Shown piece by piece: positions 17,412 to 26,216 of a stretch of 64,000 nucleotides of DNA (position 1 is the stretch's first letter; each line of letters starts with the position of its first letter). The notes under the pieces are model-generated. The model saw only the letters and a list, made by a program, of their open reading frames with translations. It was not told where the DNA came from and searched no databases. The translations under genes were made by a program, and so were the position numbers. Source of the DNA: Bog-159 sp963756605 (GTDB lineage Bacteria > Acidobacteriota > Terriglobia > Bryobacterales > Bryobacteraceae); assembly GCA_963756605.1 (NCBI GenBank), contig CAVWOT010000015.1, positions 124,001-188,000 on the forward strand, in the 5' to 3' direction.

Positions 17412-18340
17412 CCCAATCCGATCTGCTGGCGACCAAACCGGTAATGGCTGGAACCAATACGGCAGTCTCCCGAACGCCTTCCTGGGACGCGGCCGAATGG
17501 GCGCTGCTGGTGTTGCCTGGCCTGATTTGGGGCGCTTCCTATCTGTTCATTGCGGAAGGTCTGGAGGCGCTGCCCCCGGATGGGATCACGTTCTTGCGCT
17601 TCTGCATCGGCTTTGCGACCCTGTCGCTGGTGCCGGGCGCCCGGCGTCCGGTGCTGGCGCGCGATCGTGCCGGCATTGCCTGGTTGGGCGTGCTGTGGCT
17701 GGCGTTTCCCATGAGCATGTTTCCGCACGCGGAACAGTATGTCTCGTCCGCGCTTACGGGAATGCTGAATGCGGCGATTCCGCTGATCGCCGCCGGAGTG
17801 GCCGCCATCGTCGCGCGACAGTTGCCTTCGCGAAGCGTCGTCGTTAGTCTGACAGTAGGATTCACCGGCGCTATCCTGATGGCGGCGCCGGGCGTGTACG
17901 CCGGAGGCAGCCGCGCCCGCGGAGTGCTGCTGGTTCTGGCTGCGCTGGTCTCGTACGGCGTTGCGATCAATCTTGCCCGCCCACTGCAGCAGCGCAACGG
18001 CGCGCTGCCGGTGGTCTGGCGCGCGCTCGGGGTCGCGCTGATCCTGACGGCGCCCATCGGCGCACCGGCCCTGCTAGCGGCCCGGTGGTCGCTGCCATCG
18101 TTGTGCGCGGTCCTGGCGCTGGGCTGTCTTGGGACAGCGGCCGCCAATGTAATCATGGCAACCGCTGCTGGTAGATTGGGAGCGACATGCGCGTCCGGCA
18201 CGACGTTTCTGATTCCTTTGGTAGCACTTATGTTGGGTGTCGTGGTGCGCGGTGAACGAGTGCCGGCAGTCGCCATATGTGGTGCTGCTTTGTCTCTGGC
18301 AGGCGCATGGCTCATCCGGCGGGGCAGTATGCGGCACTGA
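17408..18340 (+). CDS. EamA/DMT family transporter
   Basis: 310 residues with about ten membrane segments and two EamA repeats (LPGLIWGASYLFIAEGLEAL near residue 38; a second half around VLLVLAALVSYGVAINLARP). ATG 17408 overlaps the preceding stop, so it closes the MocR-facing operon. The regulator and transporter pairing suggests export of a compound sensed through the PLP-dependent regulator, but nothing in the sequence names it. It ends 42 bases from the convergent APH gene. Confidence 0.87.
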   Translation: MTQSDLLATKPVMAGTNTAVSRTPSWDAAEWALLVLPGLIWGASYLFIAEGLEALPPDGITFLRFCIGFATLSLVPGARRPVLARDRAGIAWLGVLWLAFPMSMFPHAEQYVSSALTGMLNAAIPLIAAGVAAIVARQLPSRSVVVSLTVGFTGAILMAAPGVYAGGSRARGVLLVLAALVSYGVAINLARPLQQRNGALPVVWRALGVALILTAPIGAPALLAARWSLPSLCAVLALGCLGTAAANVIMATAAGRLGATCASGTTFLIPLVALMLGVVVRGERVPAVAICGAALSLAGAWLIRRGSMRH

Positions 18341-18382
18341 AGTGGCTGCGGGACTCAGGCGAGGTGGGAGCGGCCACCAGTG

Positions 18383-19249
18383 CTAGGGAGCAGTTGCTTT
18401 GGCAATCGCCATGCGCCCGGCGTTCGTCCACTCGGAGCGTGGCTCCGCTGCGGCGCGCGCGAAGGTCCACAGCCGAACGCGCTCGTAATCAACCTCCAGC
18501 AGGTCCGCAACGCGGCGGATCGTTCCGGCTGGGTGCGCGCTCAGTCTTGCATCGCAATTGAACAGATGTTGGGTCGCATCATATGCCGGATCGCCGACAA
18601 ACGGCTTCGGATCGATTACCAGCCACGGTTCCCGTGCCGCTCGGAGAACATTGCCCGCATGCAGGTCAGTGGCGAGCAGCATTTGCATGGGTGCCGTGCG
18701 CGGCAGTTCCTTGAAGAGGCGCAGACCCTCACGGACGAGTCCCGCATCAGGCCACTTGTCCACATCGCGCAATGTCTCCTTACTCCAAAACTCCATCAAA
18801 GCCGATAGCGGCCGAAAAGGCAGCGATGCCGGTGGCGACCGCCAGAGCCGGCGAAGAAGCCCGGTAATCACCACGTCCTGGTCCGCCTCGGGCAGGGCGC
18901 GCAACGGCGTTCCTGGTTCACAACGCTCCAGGAGCATGGCGCCGGTATGACCATCCGCGAGCAGCACGCGTACGGTCAGGTCTCCGTTCCAGAACCGCAA
19001 ACCCTCCAGCTCATGCTGCCCTTCCATATGCGGCATAGGGACCTTCAACACGGCAGAAGACCCGTTGCCGAGTCTTGCGAGTGCGACCCACGCGCAACTG
19101 ACATCTTCGGTGTCGAAGGGTGTTCCCAGCGTCAACGACCATTGATCCTCCAGATTTCGCAGCATGACAGGCAAGGATTCCAGCCATGCTGCCCGCTCGA
19201 CCGACGTTCGACAGTTCGCCGCAAGTCGTGACGGAATGCTTATCGTCAT
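18383..19249 (-). CDS. APH(6)-like aminoglycoside/hydroxyurea phosphotransferase
   Basis: 288 residues, the usual length of the family (PF04655, StrB type). The catalytic loop is LLATDLHAGNVLRAAREPW (about residue 190) with the aspartate and asparagine of kinase-like phosphotransferases, followed by VIDPKPFVGDPAYDATQHLF, the metal-binding aspartate region. These enzymes phosphorylate streptomycin or hydroxyurea; environmental members may act on other substrates. The gene is alone, convergent with the EamA gene and divergent from the VPS10 gene. No mobile element flanks it, so it looks like a chromosomal, intrinsic gene. Confidence 0.9.
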   Translation of the reverse strand: MTISIPSRLAANCRTSVERAAWLESLPVMLRNLEDQWSLTLGTPFDTEDVSCAWVALARLGNGSSAVLKVPMPHMEGQHELEGLRFWNGDLTVRVLLADGHTGAMLLERCEPGTPLRALPEADQDVVITGLLRRLWRSPPASLPFRPLSALMEFWSKETLRDVDKWPDAGLVREGLRLFKELPRTAPMQMLLATDLHAGNVLRAAREPWLVIDPKPFVGDPAYDATQHLFNCDARLSAHPAGTIRRVADLLEVDYERVRLWTFARAAAEPRSEWTNAGRMAIAKATAP

Positions 19250-19324
19250 GCGCTCATTATCGCCATTTCACGAGTGCCCGGACCGCATGACGTGCATAGC
19301 CGGCACTGCGGTAAGATCTGCTCT

Positions 19325-22300
19325 ATGATTTCGATTCGCCTTCTCGCCGCTTTTTGCATGGGGGCGGCTGCGCTTGGGCAAACCGCGGCGGACGACAAGG
19401 ACAAAGACAAAAAGAAGGAAGAGCAGGGCATGCAGTATCGCGCGATCGGCCCGTTTCGCGGCGGCCGTTCGCTGACTGCATCCGGAGTGGCGGGCGACCC
19501 CACCACATACTACTTCGGCGCCACCGGCGGCGGCATCTGGAAATCCACTGACGGCGCGACCACCTGGAAACCGGTCTTCGATCATGAGAAATCCTCTTCC
19601 ATAGGAAGCCTGGCGATTGCGCCGTCCGATCCTAACATCGTCTACGCGGGCACGGGCGAAGGCTGCATCCGCGGCAACGCCGCCACCGGCGACGGAGTCT
19701 ATAAGTCGGTCGACGCCGGCAAAACCTGGAAGAACGTGGGCCTGCGCGATTCGCGCGCCATCGGCAAGCTGATCGTCGATCCCCGCGATCCCGATATCGT
19801 CTTCGTGGCCGCCCTGGGCCACCCTTACGGTCCAAATCCCGAACGCGGCATTTTCCGCACCACCGACGGGGGCAAGACCTGGACTAAGGCGCTGTTCGTG
19901 GACGACAACACCGGCGGCATCGACGTGGCCTTCGATCCGCACAACCCGCACATCCTCTTCGCCGCCATGTGGCAGGTGCGCCGCCAGCCCTGGACCCTCT
20001 CGAGCGGCGGCCCCGGCAGCGGCCTGTATCGCTCCGGCGATGGCGGAACCACGTGGAAGAAGCTCGATGGCGAAGGTCTGCCCGAGGGACCTTACGGAAA
20101 AATCGGTGTGGCGGTGGCCGCCAATTCCGACCGCGTCTGGGCGCTTATCGAAGCGCGGCACGGCGGACTCTATCGTTCCGACGATGGCGGCGACAAGTGG
20201 GAGTTGATCAATCCCGATCACCGCCTCACGCAGCGCGCCTGGTATTACATGCATGTGGTGGCCGATCCCAAAGACCCCAACACGGTCTACATCCTGAATG
20301 TCGAGTTTCACCGCTCCATTGACGGCGGCCGCAGCTTCAACAAGATCAAAGTGCCGCATGGCGATAATCACGGGCTATGGATCGATCCCCTGAATACCAA
20401 GCGCATGATCCAGACCGATGACGGCGGCGCCACCGTCACGGTGGACGGCGGCGAGCACTGGACCGCGCAGAACAATCAACCCACCGCGCAGTTCTATCAC
20501 GTAATCGCCGACAATCGTTTTCCGTATTACTTGTACGGCTCGCAGCAGGATAATTCCAGCGTGGCGATCGCCACCCGCGGCTCCGAGGGCGGGACCATCG
20601 AGCGCGAGGACTGGTATCCGGTGGGCGGCGGCGAGGCCGGATACATCGCGCCTTACTTGCCCGATCCGGACATCGTATTCGCTGGCGATTACCAGGGTCT
20701 ACTGACGATGTTCGATCGCCGCACGGGCCAGGCGAAAACCGTTGGCGTCTCGGCGGTCCTGAGTGACGGCAAAGGCGCCGCCAACCTGGAGCACCGCTTC
20801 CAGTGGACCGCGCCGCTGGTGATTTCGCCCCACGATCCCAACGTCCTCTACCACGGCGGCGAACGCCTTTTTCGCACCACCGACGCGGGCATACACTGGG
20901 AAGCCATCTCCGGCGACCTCACCCGCAACGACAAGAGCAAGCAGCAGCCTTCCGGCGGCCCCATCACCATAGACGACACCGGCACGGAATACTACGACAC
21001 CATCTTCGCGGTGGCCGAGTCGCCGCTGGTGAAAGGGCTGATCTGGGCTGGCGCCGACGATGGACTGGTGCACGTCACGCGCGATGGTGGCAAGAATTGG
21101 GCGGACGTCACGCCCAAGGAGATGCCCGAATGGAGCAAGATCAGCCAGATCGACGCCTCGCCGCACGATCCCGGCACGGCCTGGGTGGCGGTGGACCGGC
21201 ATGCCAACGACGACCTGCGGCCCTACATCTACGCCACCACAGATTACGGCGCAACTTGGAAACTGCTGGTCGAGGGCATCCCCGACGGCTCGTTCGTGCG
21301 CGCCGTTCGCGAGGATCCCAAGCGCAGGGGCCTGCTGTTCGCCGGAACGGAGACCGGTGTCTTTGTTTCATACAGCGCGGGTGCGAAATGGGAATCCCTG
21401 CAACTGAATCTGCCCACTGTGCCTGTGCACGACATGGCGGTTCATGATAACGACCTGGTGCTGGCCACCCACGGGCGCTCCTTCTGGATTCTGGACGATA
21501 TCTCGCCGCTACGCCAGGCGACCGATGCGTCGCGCCAGGCGGCAGTTTGGTTGTACGATCCGGCGCCGGCCTGGCGCGTGCACTCCGCGTCCGCGCCAAA
21601 GGAAGCGCCCACGTCCGGCCAGAATCCGCCGCCCGGCGCCGTCGTCTATTTCGACTTGAAAGAGAAACCCAAGGCCGCCAGCCTGGAAATTCTGGACGCG
21701 GCGGGCAAGCCGGTGCGCCGCTACTCGTCGACCGAGCCCGTGCCATTGGAGGAGCCGCTCGATCCCGATGATGAGAAGCCCAAGAACCAGCTCGAAATCA
21801 AGCCCGGCATGAACCGTTTCGTTTGGGATCTGCGTTACGAAGGCGCGCCGCGCGTGAAGGATTATTACCTGTTCGAATACGAAGGCGGATCCAAGGGTCC
21901 CATGGCGCTGCCCGGAAAATACCAGGTGAGGCTCACGGCGGACGATAAGGTGCTCACGGCGCCCCTGGAGTTGAAGCTCGATCCGCGCGTCAAGGCCTCG
22001 CCGGCTGACATGGAAAGGCAGTTCGCGGCACTAACGGAGATCCACGCCGAACTGACGCGCGTGTACACCGCCGCCAAACAGATCATCGATCTGCGCGCGC
22101 AGCTGCAGGATCTATACAAGCGGGTGAAGTTGGCCGAAGCGCAGGCGCTTGACGAGAAGCTGGGCGCGTTGCAGGACCGCTTGCTGAACTTGAAGATCAA
22201 GGCCAACGAGGATTCTCTCAACTACGGCCTGGGCGTCGATGGCAGCCTGGCGGGCTTGGCTCTTATTGTGGACAGCGAATCCGATTCCGCGCCCACCGAG

Positions 22301-22441
22301 GCTGCGTTGCGGCAATTTGAGAAGGTGAAGGCTGAAGTCGGCCAGTACATGAAGCGCTGGTCGGACATACAGCAGACCGATTTGCCCGCGTTGCAGCGTG
22401 CCTTCGAGCAGCAGGGCGTGAAGCCCATCATGGTGCGGTAA
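19325..22441 (+). CDS. Large secreted VPS10/sortilin-like BNR-repeat protein
   Basis: 1038 residues. MISIRLLAAFCMGAAALGQT is a signal peptide; an upstream frame to 19274 is not protein-like. A long array of Asp-box/BNR repeats (SxDGGxTW: STDGATTWKP, SVDAGKTWKN, TTDGGKTWTK, SGDGGTTWKK) forms two seven-to-ten-bladed propellers. A C-terminal helical region with FVWDLRYEGAPRVKDYY near residue 835 follows. These proteins are abundant in Acidobacteria and annotated as glycosyl hydrolase or sortilin-like, but catalytic function is unproven. Confidence 0.9.
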   Translation: MISIRLLAAFCMGAAALGQTAADDKDKDKKKEEQGMQYRAIGPFRGGRSLTASGVAGDPTTYYFGATGGGIWKSTDGATTWKPVFDHEKSSSIGSLAIAPSDPNIVYAGTGEGCIRGNAATGDGVYKSVDAGKTWKNVGLRDSRAIGKLIVDPRDPDIVFVAALGHPYGPNPERGIFRTTDGGKTWTKALFVDDNTGGIDVAFDPHNPHILFAAMWQVRRQPWTLSSGGPGSGLYRSGDGGTTWKKLDGEGLPEGPYGKIGVAVAANSDRVWALIEARHGGLYRSDDGGDKWELINPDHRLTQRAWYYMHVVADPKDPNTVYILNVEFHRSIDGGRSFNKIKVPHGDNHGLWIDPLNTKRMIQTDDGGATVTVDGGEHWTAQNNQPTAQFYHVIADNRFPYYLYGSQQDNSSVAIATRGSEGGTIEREDWYPVGGGEAGYIAPYLPDPDIVFAGDYQGLLTMFDRRTGQAKTVGVSAVLSDGKGAANLEHRFQWTAPLVISPHDPNVLYHGGERLFRTTDAGIHWEAISGDLTRNDKSKQQPSGGPITIDDTGTEYYDTIFAVAESPLVKGLIWAGADDGLVHVTRDGGKNWADVTPKEMPEWSKISQIDASPHDPGTAWVAVDRHANDDLRPYIYATTDYGATWKLLVEGIPDGSFVRAVREDPKRRGLLFAGTETGVFVSYSAGAKWESLQLNLPTVPVHDMAVHDNDLVLATHGRSFWILDDISPLRQATDASRQAAVWLYDPAPAWRVHSASAPKEAPTSGQNPPPGAVVYFDLKEKPKAASLEILDAAGKPVRRYSSTEPVPLEEPLDPDDEKPKNQLEIKPGMNRFVWDLRYEGAPRVKDYYLFEYEGGSKGPMALPGKYQVRLTADDKVLTAPLELKLDPRVKASPADMERQFAALTEIHAELTRVYTAAKQIIDLRAQLQDLYKRVKLAEAQALDEKLGALQDRLLNLKIKANEDSLNYGLGVDGSLAGLALIVDSESDSAPTEAALRQFEKVKAEVGQYMKRWSDIQQTDLPALQRAFEQQGVKPIMVR

Positions 22442-22454
22442 AGGGGCGCGCCGA

Positions 22455-22476
22455 TGTAACGAAGCTGTAACGAAGC
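22455..22476 (+). promoter_or_regulatory. Pho-box-like tandem repeat TGTAACGAAGC x2
   Basis: Two exact 11-base direct repeats (22455-22465 and 22466-22476) spaced by one helical turn, 37 bases before the catalase-like start. PhoB-family response regulators bind CTGTCAT/CTGTAAC-like half-sites repeated every 11 bases, and this matches closely. A TAATTT at 22492-22497 could be the -10 element. Assignment to PhoB itself is inference. Confidence 0.55.
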
Positions 22477-22513
22477 GCGACCACGACGCACTAATTTATG
22501 CTGAGGAACAATC

Positions 22514-23761
22514 ATGTCCAGTCCGGCGCCTGAAGCAGCTTTGAATCCCGATCGGCCCATCCCGAAGGCCAACACCGGCTCGAGCTTCTTGAACTGGCTG
22601 GCGGATACATCTACCGCGCTCGTACATCTGGAACGGCGCTTCGATCCGCTGCTTCGTCCGGCATTCGACGCTCTGCTGCGCGATCCGGTCGCTGGTCTGG
22701 TTACGGCGATGATCAATCGGAGCCGCCCGCAGGACGGGCTGCGGATTGCCGAGGAAAAGCTCATGCCCGATGAGGAAGCCTATCTCGACTCGATCATCGC
22801 CAGCTTTGAAAACCAGATGCGGACGCTGTGGAAACCGGGCCGGTTCGAGCGCGGCGGCAATACCAAGACCCACGGGATTGTGCGCGGGGAGTTCGTGGTT
22901 CACGACGGTCTTCCGCCCGAGTTGCGGCACGGCATATATTCCCAGCCGCGCACGTACAAGGCATGGGTGCGATTCTCCGGGCCGGGCCCTTACATTACCC
23001 CGGACATCGACGATGTCGGATTCATGAGTATAAGCATCAAGCTGATGGGCGTGCCCGGACCCAAATTACTGGACGACGAGAAATTCACACAGGACATGTT
23101 CGGGGTTTCTACGCCGACGTTCGTCACGCCCGATACCAAGGCCAACGCGCAGTTACAGGTGGAGAGCGGCAAGAATGCGCAGATCTTCTATTTCGTCAAT
23201 TTTCGCCGGCACCACATCCTGGATCTGATCATGCAGGGGCTATGGATCAAGACGCAGAGCAGCCCGTTTGAGGCGCCCTACTTCAGTTGCGTCCCGTATC
23301 TGCTGGGAGAGGGTCAGGCCATGCAGTACTCGGTGTGGCCGCTCCGGAAACGCCGCACGCCAATACCGCGGCTGCCCCTGCGTCCGCCCGACGATTATCT
23401 GCGCAATGCCATGGTCGCGACGTTGGCGGAAGAAGATGTCGAATTCGATATCCGCCTGCAGCGCCAGACCGATCCGTACCTCATGCCCATCGAAAACAAT
23501 GCCGTGCTTTGGCCGGAGAAGCTTTCGCCGCGCGTATCGGCGGCCACTTTGCGTATTCCCCGGCAGAAATTCGATTCACCGGCACAACTGAATTTCGCGA
23601 GGCAGCTGTCTTATAATCCGTGGCACTCCATTGCCGAACATCGCCCGTTGGGTAATCAAAGCCGCGCCCGGCGGCGCATGTACGAAACCCTTTCCAGACT
23701 GCGCCACAGCATGAACGGCGTGCCGTTATACGAACCGACCGGAGACGAAACCTTTGAGTAA
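22514..23761 (+). CDS. Catalase-like heme protein (y4iL type)
   Basis: 415 residues, starting at ATG 22514 with GAGGAACAATC upstream and no signal peptide. The catalase core is recognisable: TKTHGIVRGEFVVHDGLP (about residue 119, corresponding to the distal-histidine loop), YKAWVRFSG (about 148), GFMSISIKLMG and the near-C-terminal NPWHSIAEHRPLGNQSRARR (about 368). This is the catalase-related group that includes rhizobial y4iL and the allene-oxide-synthase-like heme proteins rather than true H2O2 catalases. Its stop overlaps the GMC gene start by eight bases. A role on organic or lipid hydroperoxides is plausible but not shown. Confidence 0.85.
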   Translation: MSSPAPEAALNPDRPIPKANTGSSFLNWLADTSTALVHLERRFDPLLRPAFDALLRDPVAGLVTAMINRSRPQDGLRIAEEKLMPDEEAYLDSIIASFENQMRTLWKPGRFERGGNTKTHGIVRGEFVVHDGLPPELRHGIYSQPRTYKAWVRFSGPGPYITPDIDDVGFMSISIKLMGVPGPKLLDDEKFTQDMFGVSTPTFVTPDTKANAQLQVESGKNAQIFYFVNFRRHHILDLIMQGLWIKTQSSPFEAPYFSCVPYLLGEGQAMQYSVWPLRKRRTPIPRLPLRPPDDYLRNAMVATLAEEDVEFDIRLQRQTDPYLMPIENNAVLWPEKLSPRVSAATLRIPRQKFDSPAQLNFARQLSYNPWHSIAEHRPLGNQSRARRRMYETLSRLRHSMNGVPLYEPTGDETFE

Positions 23762-25625
23762 CGCGCCGCCAACCGATTGTGAGTACATCGTGGTCGGCTC
23801 GGGTGCGGGGGGTGGTACGGTCGCCGCTCGGCTAGCGGAAGAGGGACGACGGGTGGTTCTGCTCGAAGCCGGCGGCGACCCGCAGGAATTGTCGGGCGGC
23901 GATGCCATCGATCCGGAACGCAATCGGCTGCCGGCGGATTACGATGTACCCGCGTTTCACGCTTTCGCGTCGGAAAATTCCGCCATGAAGTGGGATTTCT
24001 TCGTGCGGCATTATGCGGACGAAAGCGAACAGCGGCGCGACCCGAATTACTGCGCCTCGCAGGGCGGCGTCCTCTATCCACGCGCGGGCACTTTGGGCGG
24101 ATGCACCGCGCACAATGCCATGATCCTGGTTTATCCGCATAACGCGGACTGGGATTTCATTCGCGACCTGACGGGCGACCAAAGCTGGGATGCGGCCCGC
24201 ATGCGTAAGTATTTCGAGCGGCTGGAATGCTGCACACATCGTCCAGTGTTTCGCTGGTTGGCGCGGTTGGGATTGAATCCGTCGCGGCACGGATGGCGCG
24301 GATGGCTCACCACCGAGAAAGCGCTTCCGGTCGCCATGCTGGAGAACACTCGACTGGCGGATACGATCAAGGATGCCGCCTGCGAAGCGCTCAAAGAGGA
24401 CGGGCAGGAATCCGAGCAACTTCGCTGGGCTCTCGAGAGCGGTCTCGATCCCAACGACTGGCGATTGGTTCAGGCGAACTCGACCGGCATTCGCTATGTG
24501 CCGCTGACCACCCGCGGGCATGCCCGCACCGGATCGCGCGAACGGGTGCGCGACATCGCGCGCAAATACCCGGACCGGTTGCGCATTGTGCTGAACGCTT
24601 TGGTCACGCGGGTGCTATTGGACGCCGAAAATCGCGCGACCGGTGTCGAATACCTGCGCGGCGAGAGACTCTATCGCGCGCACGCCGACCCCAGCCCCGC
24701 GGCGGGCGAGCGGGCCACGCTGTCTGCTTCGTGCGAGGTGATACTGGCTGGCGGCGCCTTTAACACGCCGCAACTGCTGATGCTGTCCGGAATCGGTCCG
24801 CGCGAGATACTCGAACGTCATGGAATTCCGGTCCGCGTGGATCTGCCCGGCGTGGGGAAAAATCTCCAGGACCGCTACGAGGTGGGCGTGGTGAACCGAA
24901 TGAATTTCAAAGCCTGGGCTGCCTACCAGGGCGCGACATTTACCACCGACGATCCGCAATTCCAGGAGTGGCAAGCCGGCCAATGCGGCATCTATGCCAC
25001 CAACGGATCGGTTTTGACTGTATTCCGCCGCTCCACTACCGCGGGCGAGCTGCCGGATTTATTCTGCATGTGCTTGCTAGCGCGGTTTTCCGGATACGCA
25101 CCCGGTTATTCGCGAATCTTTGCGCAAGAGAGGAATTACCTCACCTGGGTGGTGTTGAAGGCGCATGCGCGGAACCGTTCCGGGGAAGTGACCCTGCGCT
25201 CGCGCGATCCGCGAGACACGCCGCGGATCGATTTTCATTCTTTTCGCGAAGGCGGAGAGGAAGATCTGGCAGCGGTGGTGGACGGCATACGATTTGTCCG
25301 GCGCTTGACCGCGAAACTGAAGAGCCGGGGCGGCCAGGGTTTGATCGCGGAGGAAGAACTGCCGGGCGCGCAACTCCAAAGCGACAGCGAATTGCGGGAT
25401 TTCGTGCACAGTCATGCCTGGGGCCACCATGCTTCCTGTACATGCGCCATTGGACGCCGGGAAAACGGCGGCGTGCTGGATAGTGACTTCCGCGTGCATG
25501 GAGCGCGGGATTTGAGAGTAGTGGATGCATCCGTATTTCCCCGTATCCCCGGCTTTTTCATTGCCAGCGCGATTTACATGATCGGCGAGAAGGCCGCCGA
25601 CGTGATTCTGGGCGCCCGCAGATAA
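23754..25625 (+). CDS. GMC family oxidoreductase
   Basis: 623 residues of a glucose-methanol-choline oxidoreductase. The FAD site is YIVVGSGAGGGTVAARLAEE near residue 11, with GGTLGGCTAHNAM-type GMC signature (as RAGTLGGCTAHNAMILVYP, about residue 109), LAGGAFNTPQLLMLSGIG (about 330), and the active-site histidines in HSHAWGHHASC and RVVDASVFPRIPGF at the C-terminus. The TTG start at 23754 has GGAG nine bases upstream and overlaps the catalase-like stop, implying coupling. The electron acceptor may be a cytochrome, since a membrane-anchored cytochrome c is encoded downstream. Confidence 0.9.
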   Translation: MSNAPPTDCEYIVVGSGAGGGTVAARLAEEGRRVVLLEAGGDPQELSGGDAIDPERNRLPADYDVPAFHAFASENSAMKWDFFVRHYADESEQRRDPNYCASQGGVLYPRAGTLGGCTAHNAMILVYPHNADWDFIRDLTGDQSWDAARMRKYFERLECCTHRPVFRWLARLGLNPSRHGWRGWLTTEKALPVAMLENTRLADTIKDAACEALKEDGQESEQLRWALESGLDPNDWRLVQANSTGIRYVPLTTRGHARTGSRERVRDIARKYPDRLRIVLNALVTRVLLDAENRATGVEYLRGERLYRAHADPSPAAGERATLSASCEVILAGGAFNTPQLLMLSGIGPREILERHGIPVRVDLPGVGKNLQDRYEVGVVNRMNFKAWAAYQGATFTTDDPQFQEWQAGQCGIYATNGSVLTVFRRSTTAGELPDLFCMCLLARFSGYAPGYSRIFAQERNYLTWVVLKAHARNRSGEVTLRSRDPRDTPRIDFHSFREGGEEDLAAVVDGIRFVRRLTAKLKSRGGQGLIAEEELPGAQLQSDSELRDFVHSHAWGHHASCTCAIGRRENGGVLDSDFRVHGARDLRVVDASVFPRIPGFFIASAIYMIGEKAADVILGARR

Positions 25626-25643
25626 GTTAAATTTCAAAATTTG

Positions 25644-25695
25644 TTGACAATATCCGAAACGGTCGTGATAATATTGTCACTCTTTAAACGGAGGG
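25644..25695 (+). promoter_or_regulatory. Sigma-70 promoter with embedded inverted repeat
   Basis: A consensus -35 TTGACA (25644-25649) is 17 bases from GATAAT (25667-25672). A perfect 9-base inverted repeat TGACAATAT (25645-25653) / ATATTGTCA (25671-25679), with a 17-base spacer, overlaps both boxes, as expected of a repressor operator. A GGAGGG ribosome site follows at 25690-25695, five bases from the ATG. This is the cleanest promoter in the window. Confidence 0.85.
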
Positions 25696-25699
25696 TGAA

Positions 25700-26167
25700 A
25701 TGGAGACGGCTACGGGTACGAGCGTTTTAGATCCGGCGCAGCTAATGAAAATGAGCCAGGCGCAAATGGATGATCTCTTCAAGGCGAGTCCTCCGGGACC
25801 TATCCCGGATGGCGAGGCCAAGGGTACAGCCATCATCGCGTGCGGGACAGTCTTCAGCCCCGAGATTGCTGAATTCATCAGTATCTTTGCCTGGCAGGGT
25901 AAGACGTTCGATGGCAAACGCGGGGTGCTCTCGAATCGTATCCTACCCTTCGGACTGAACGCGATCATTGCCGAAGTCTATGTAGATAAGAGTTGGCTCG
26001 ATGGTAAGGATTGCATCGTTCTGGATTACTCCAAGACTTCCATCGTGGCTCACTGGATTCGGGATGAAATCCGGCTGATCGCACCGAATTTTTACCTGGG
26101 CAAAGTCTATTGGGACAAGAGCCGGCTTATTGATTTCTGTCTCCAATTTGCGGCGCCGCAGGTCTAA
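25700..26167 (+). CDS. Unknown 155-residue protein of the peroxidase cluster
   Basis: 155 residues from ATG 25700, with an excellent ribosome site. No signal peptide or membrane segment. Residues 40-100 contain GTAIIACGTVFSPEI and FAWQGKTFDGKRGVLSNRIL; the C-terminal half has SWLDGKDCIVLDYSKTS, HWIRDEIRLIAPNFYLGKVY and a final strand. This pattern of short strands ending in LGKVYW is reminiscent of small lipocalin-like or DUF4334-type barrels, but I do not recognise the family. It is the first gene behind the inverted-repeat promoter, upstream of the duplicated-domain membrane protein, DyP peroxidase and cytochrome, so it is probably part of that system. Confidence 0.8.
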   Translation: METATGTSVLDPAQLMKMSQAQMDDLFKASPPGPIPDGEAKGTAIIACGTVFSPEIAEFISIFAWQGKTFDGKRGVLSNRILPFGLNAIIAEVYVDKSWLDGKDCIVLDYSKTSIVAHWIRDEIRLIAPNFYLGKVYWDKSRLIDFCLQFAAPQV

Positions 26168-26212
26168 GCGGAGGGCGGCCTTTAGCCGGCGCGGCGCTTC
26201 AGCGCCGCTGCA
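26168..26212. repeat. REP-like element with GCGGCGCT-TC-AGCGCCGC hairpin
   Basis: Between two co-directional genes. GGGCGGCCTTTAGCCGGCGC is the inverted form of the element at 1694-1726, and it is followed by a perfect 8-base hairpin GCGGCGCTTCAGCGCCGC with a two-base centre. It could act as a transcript-stabilising or attenuating element inside the operon. Confidence 0.8.
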
Positions 26213-26216
26213 TTCA

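Noticed and set aside
18383..19249. APH(6)-like gene as an acquired resistance cassette
   Set aside because: No IS, integron site or compositional change flanks it, and its codon use looks like that of its neighbours.
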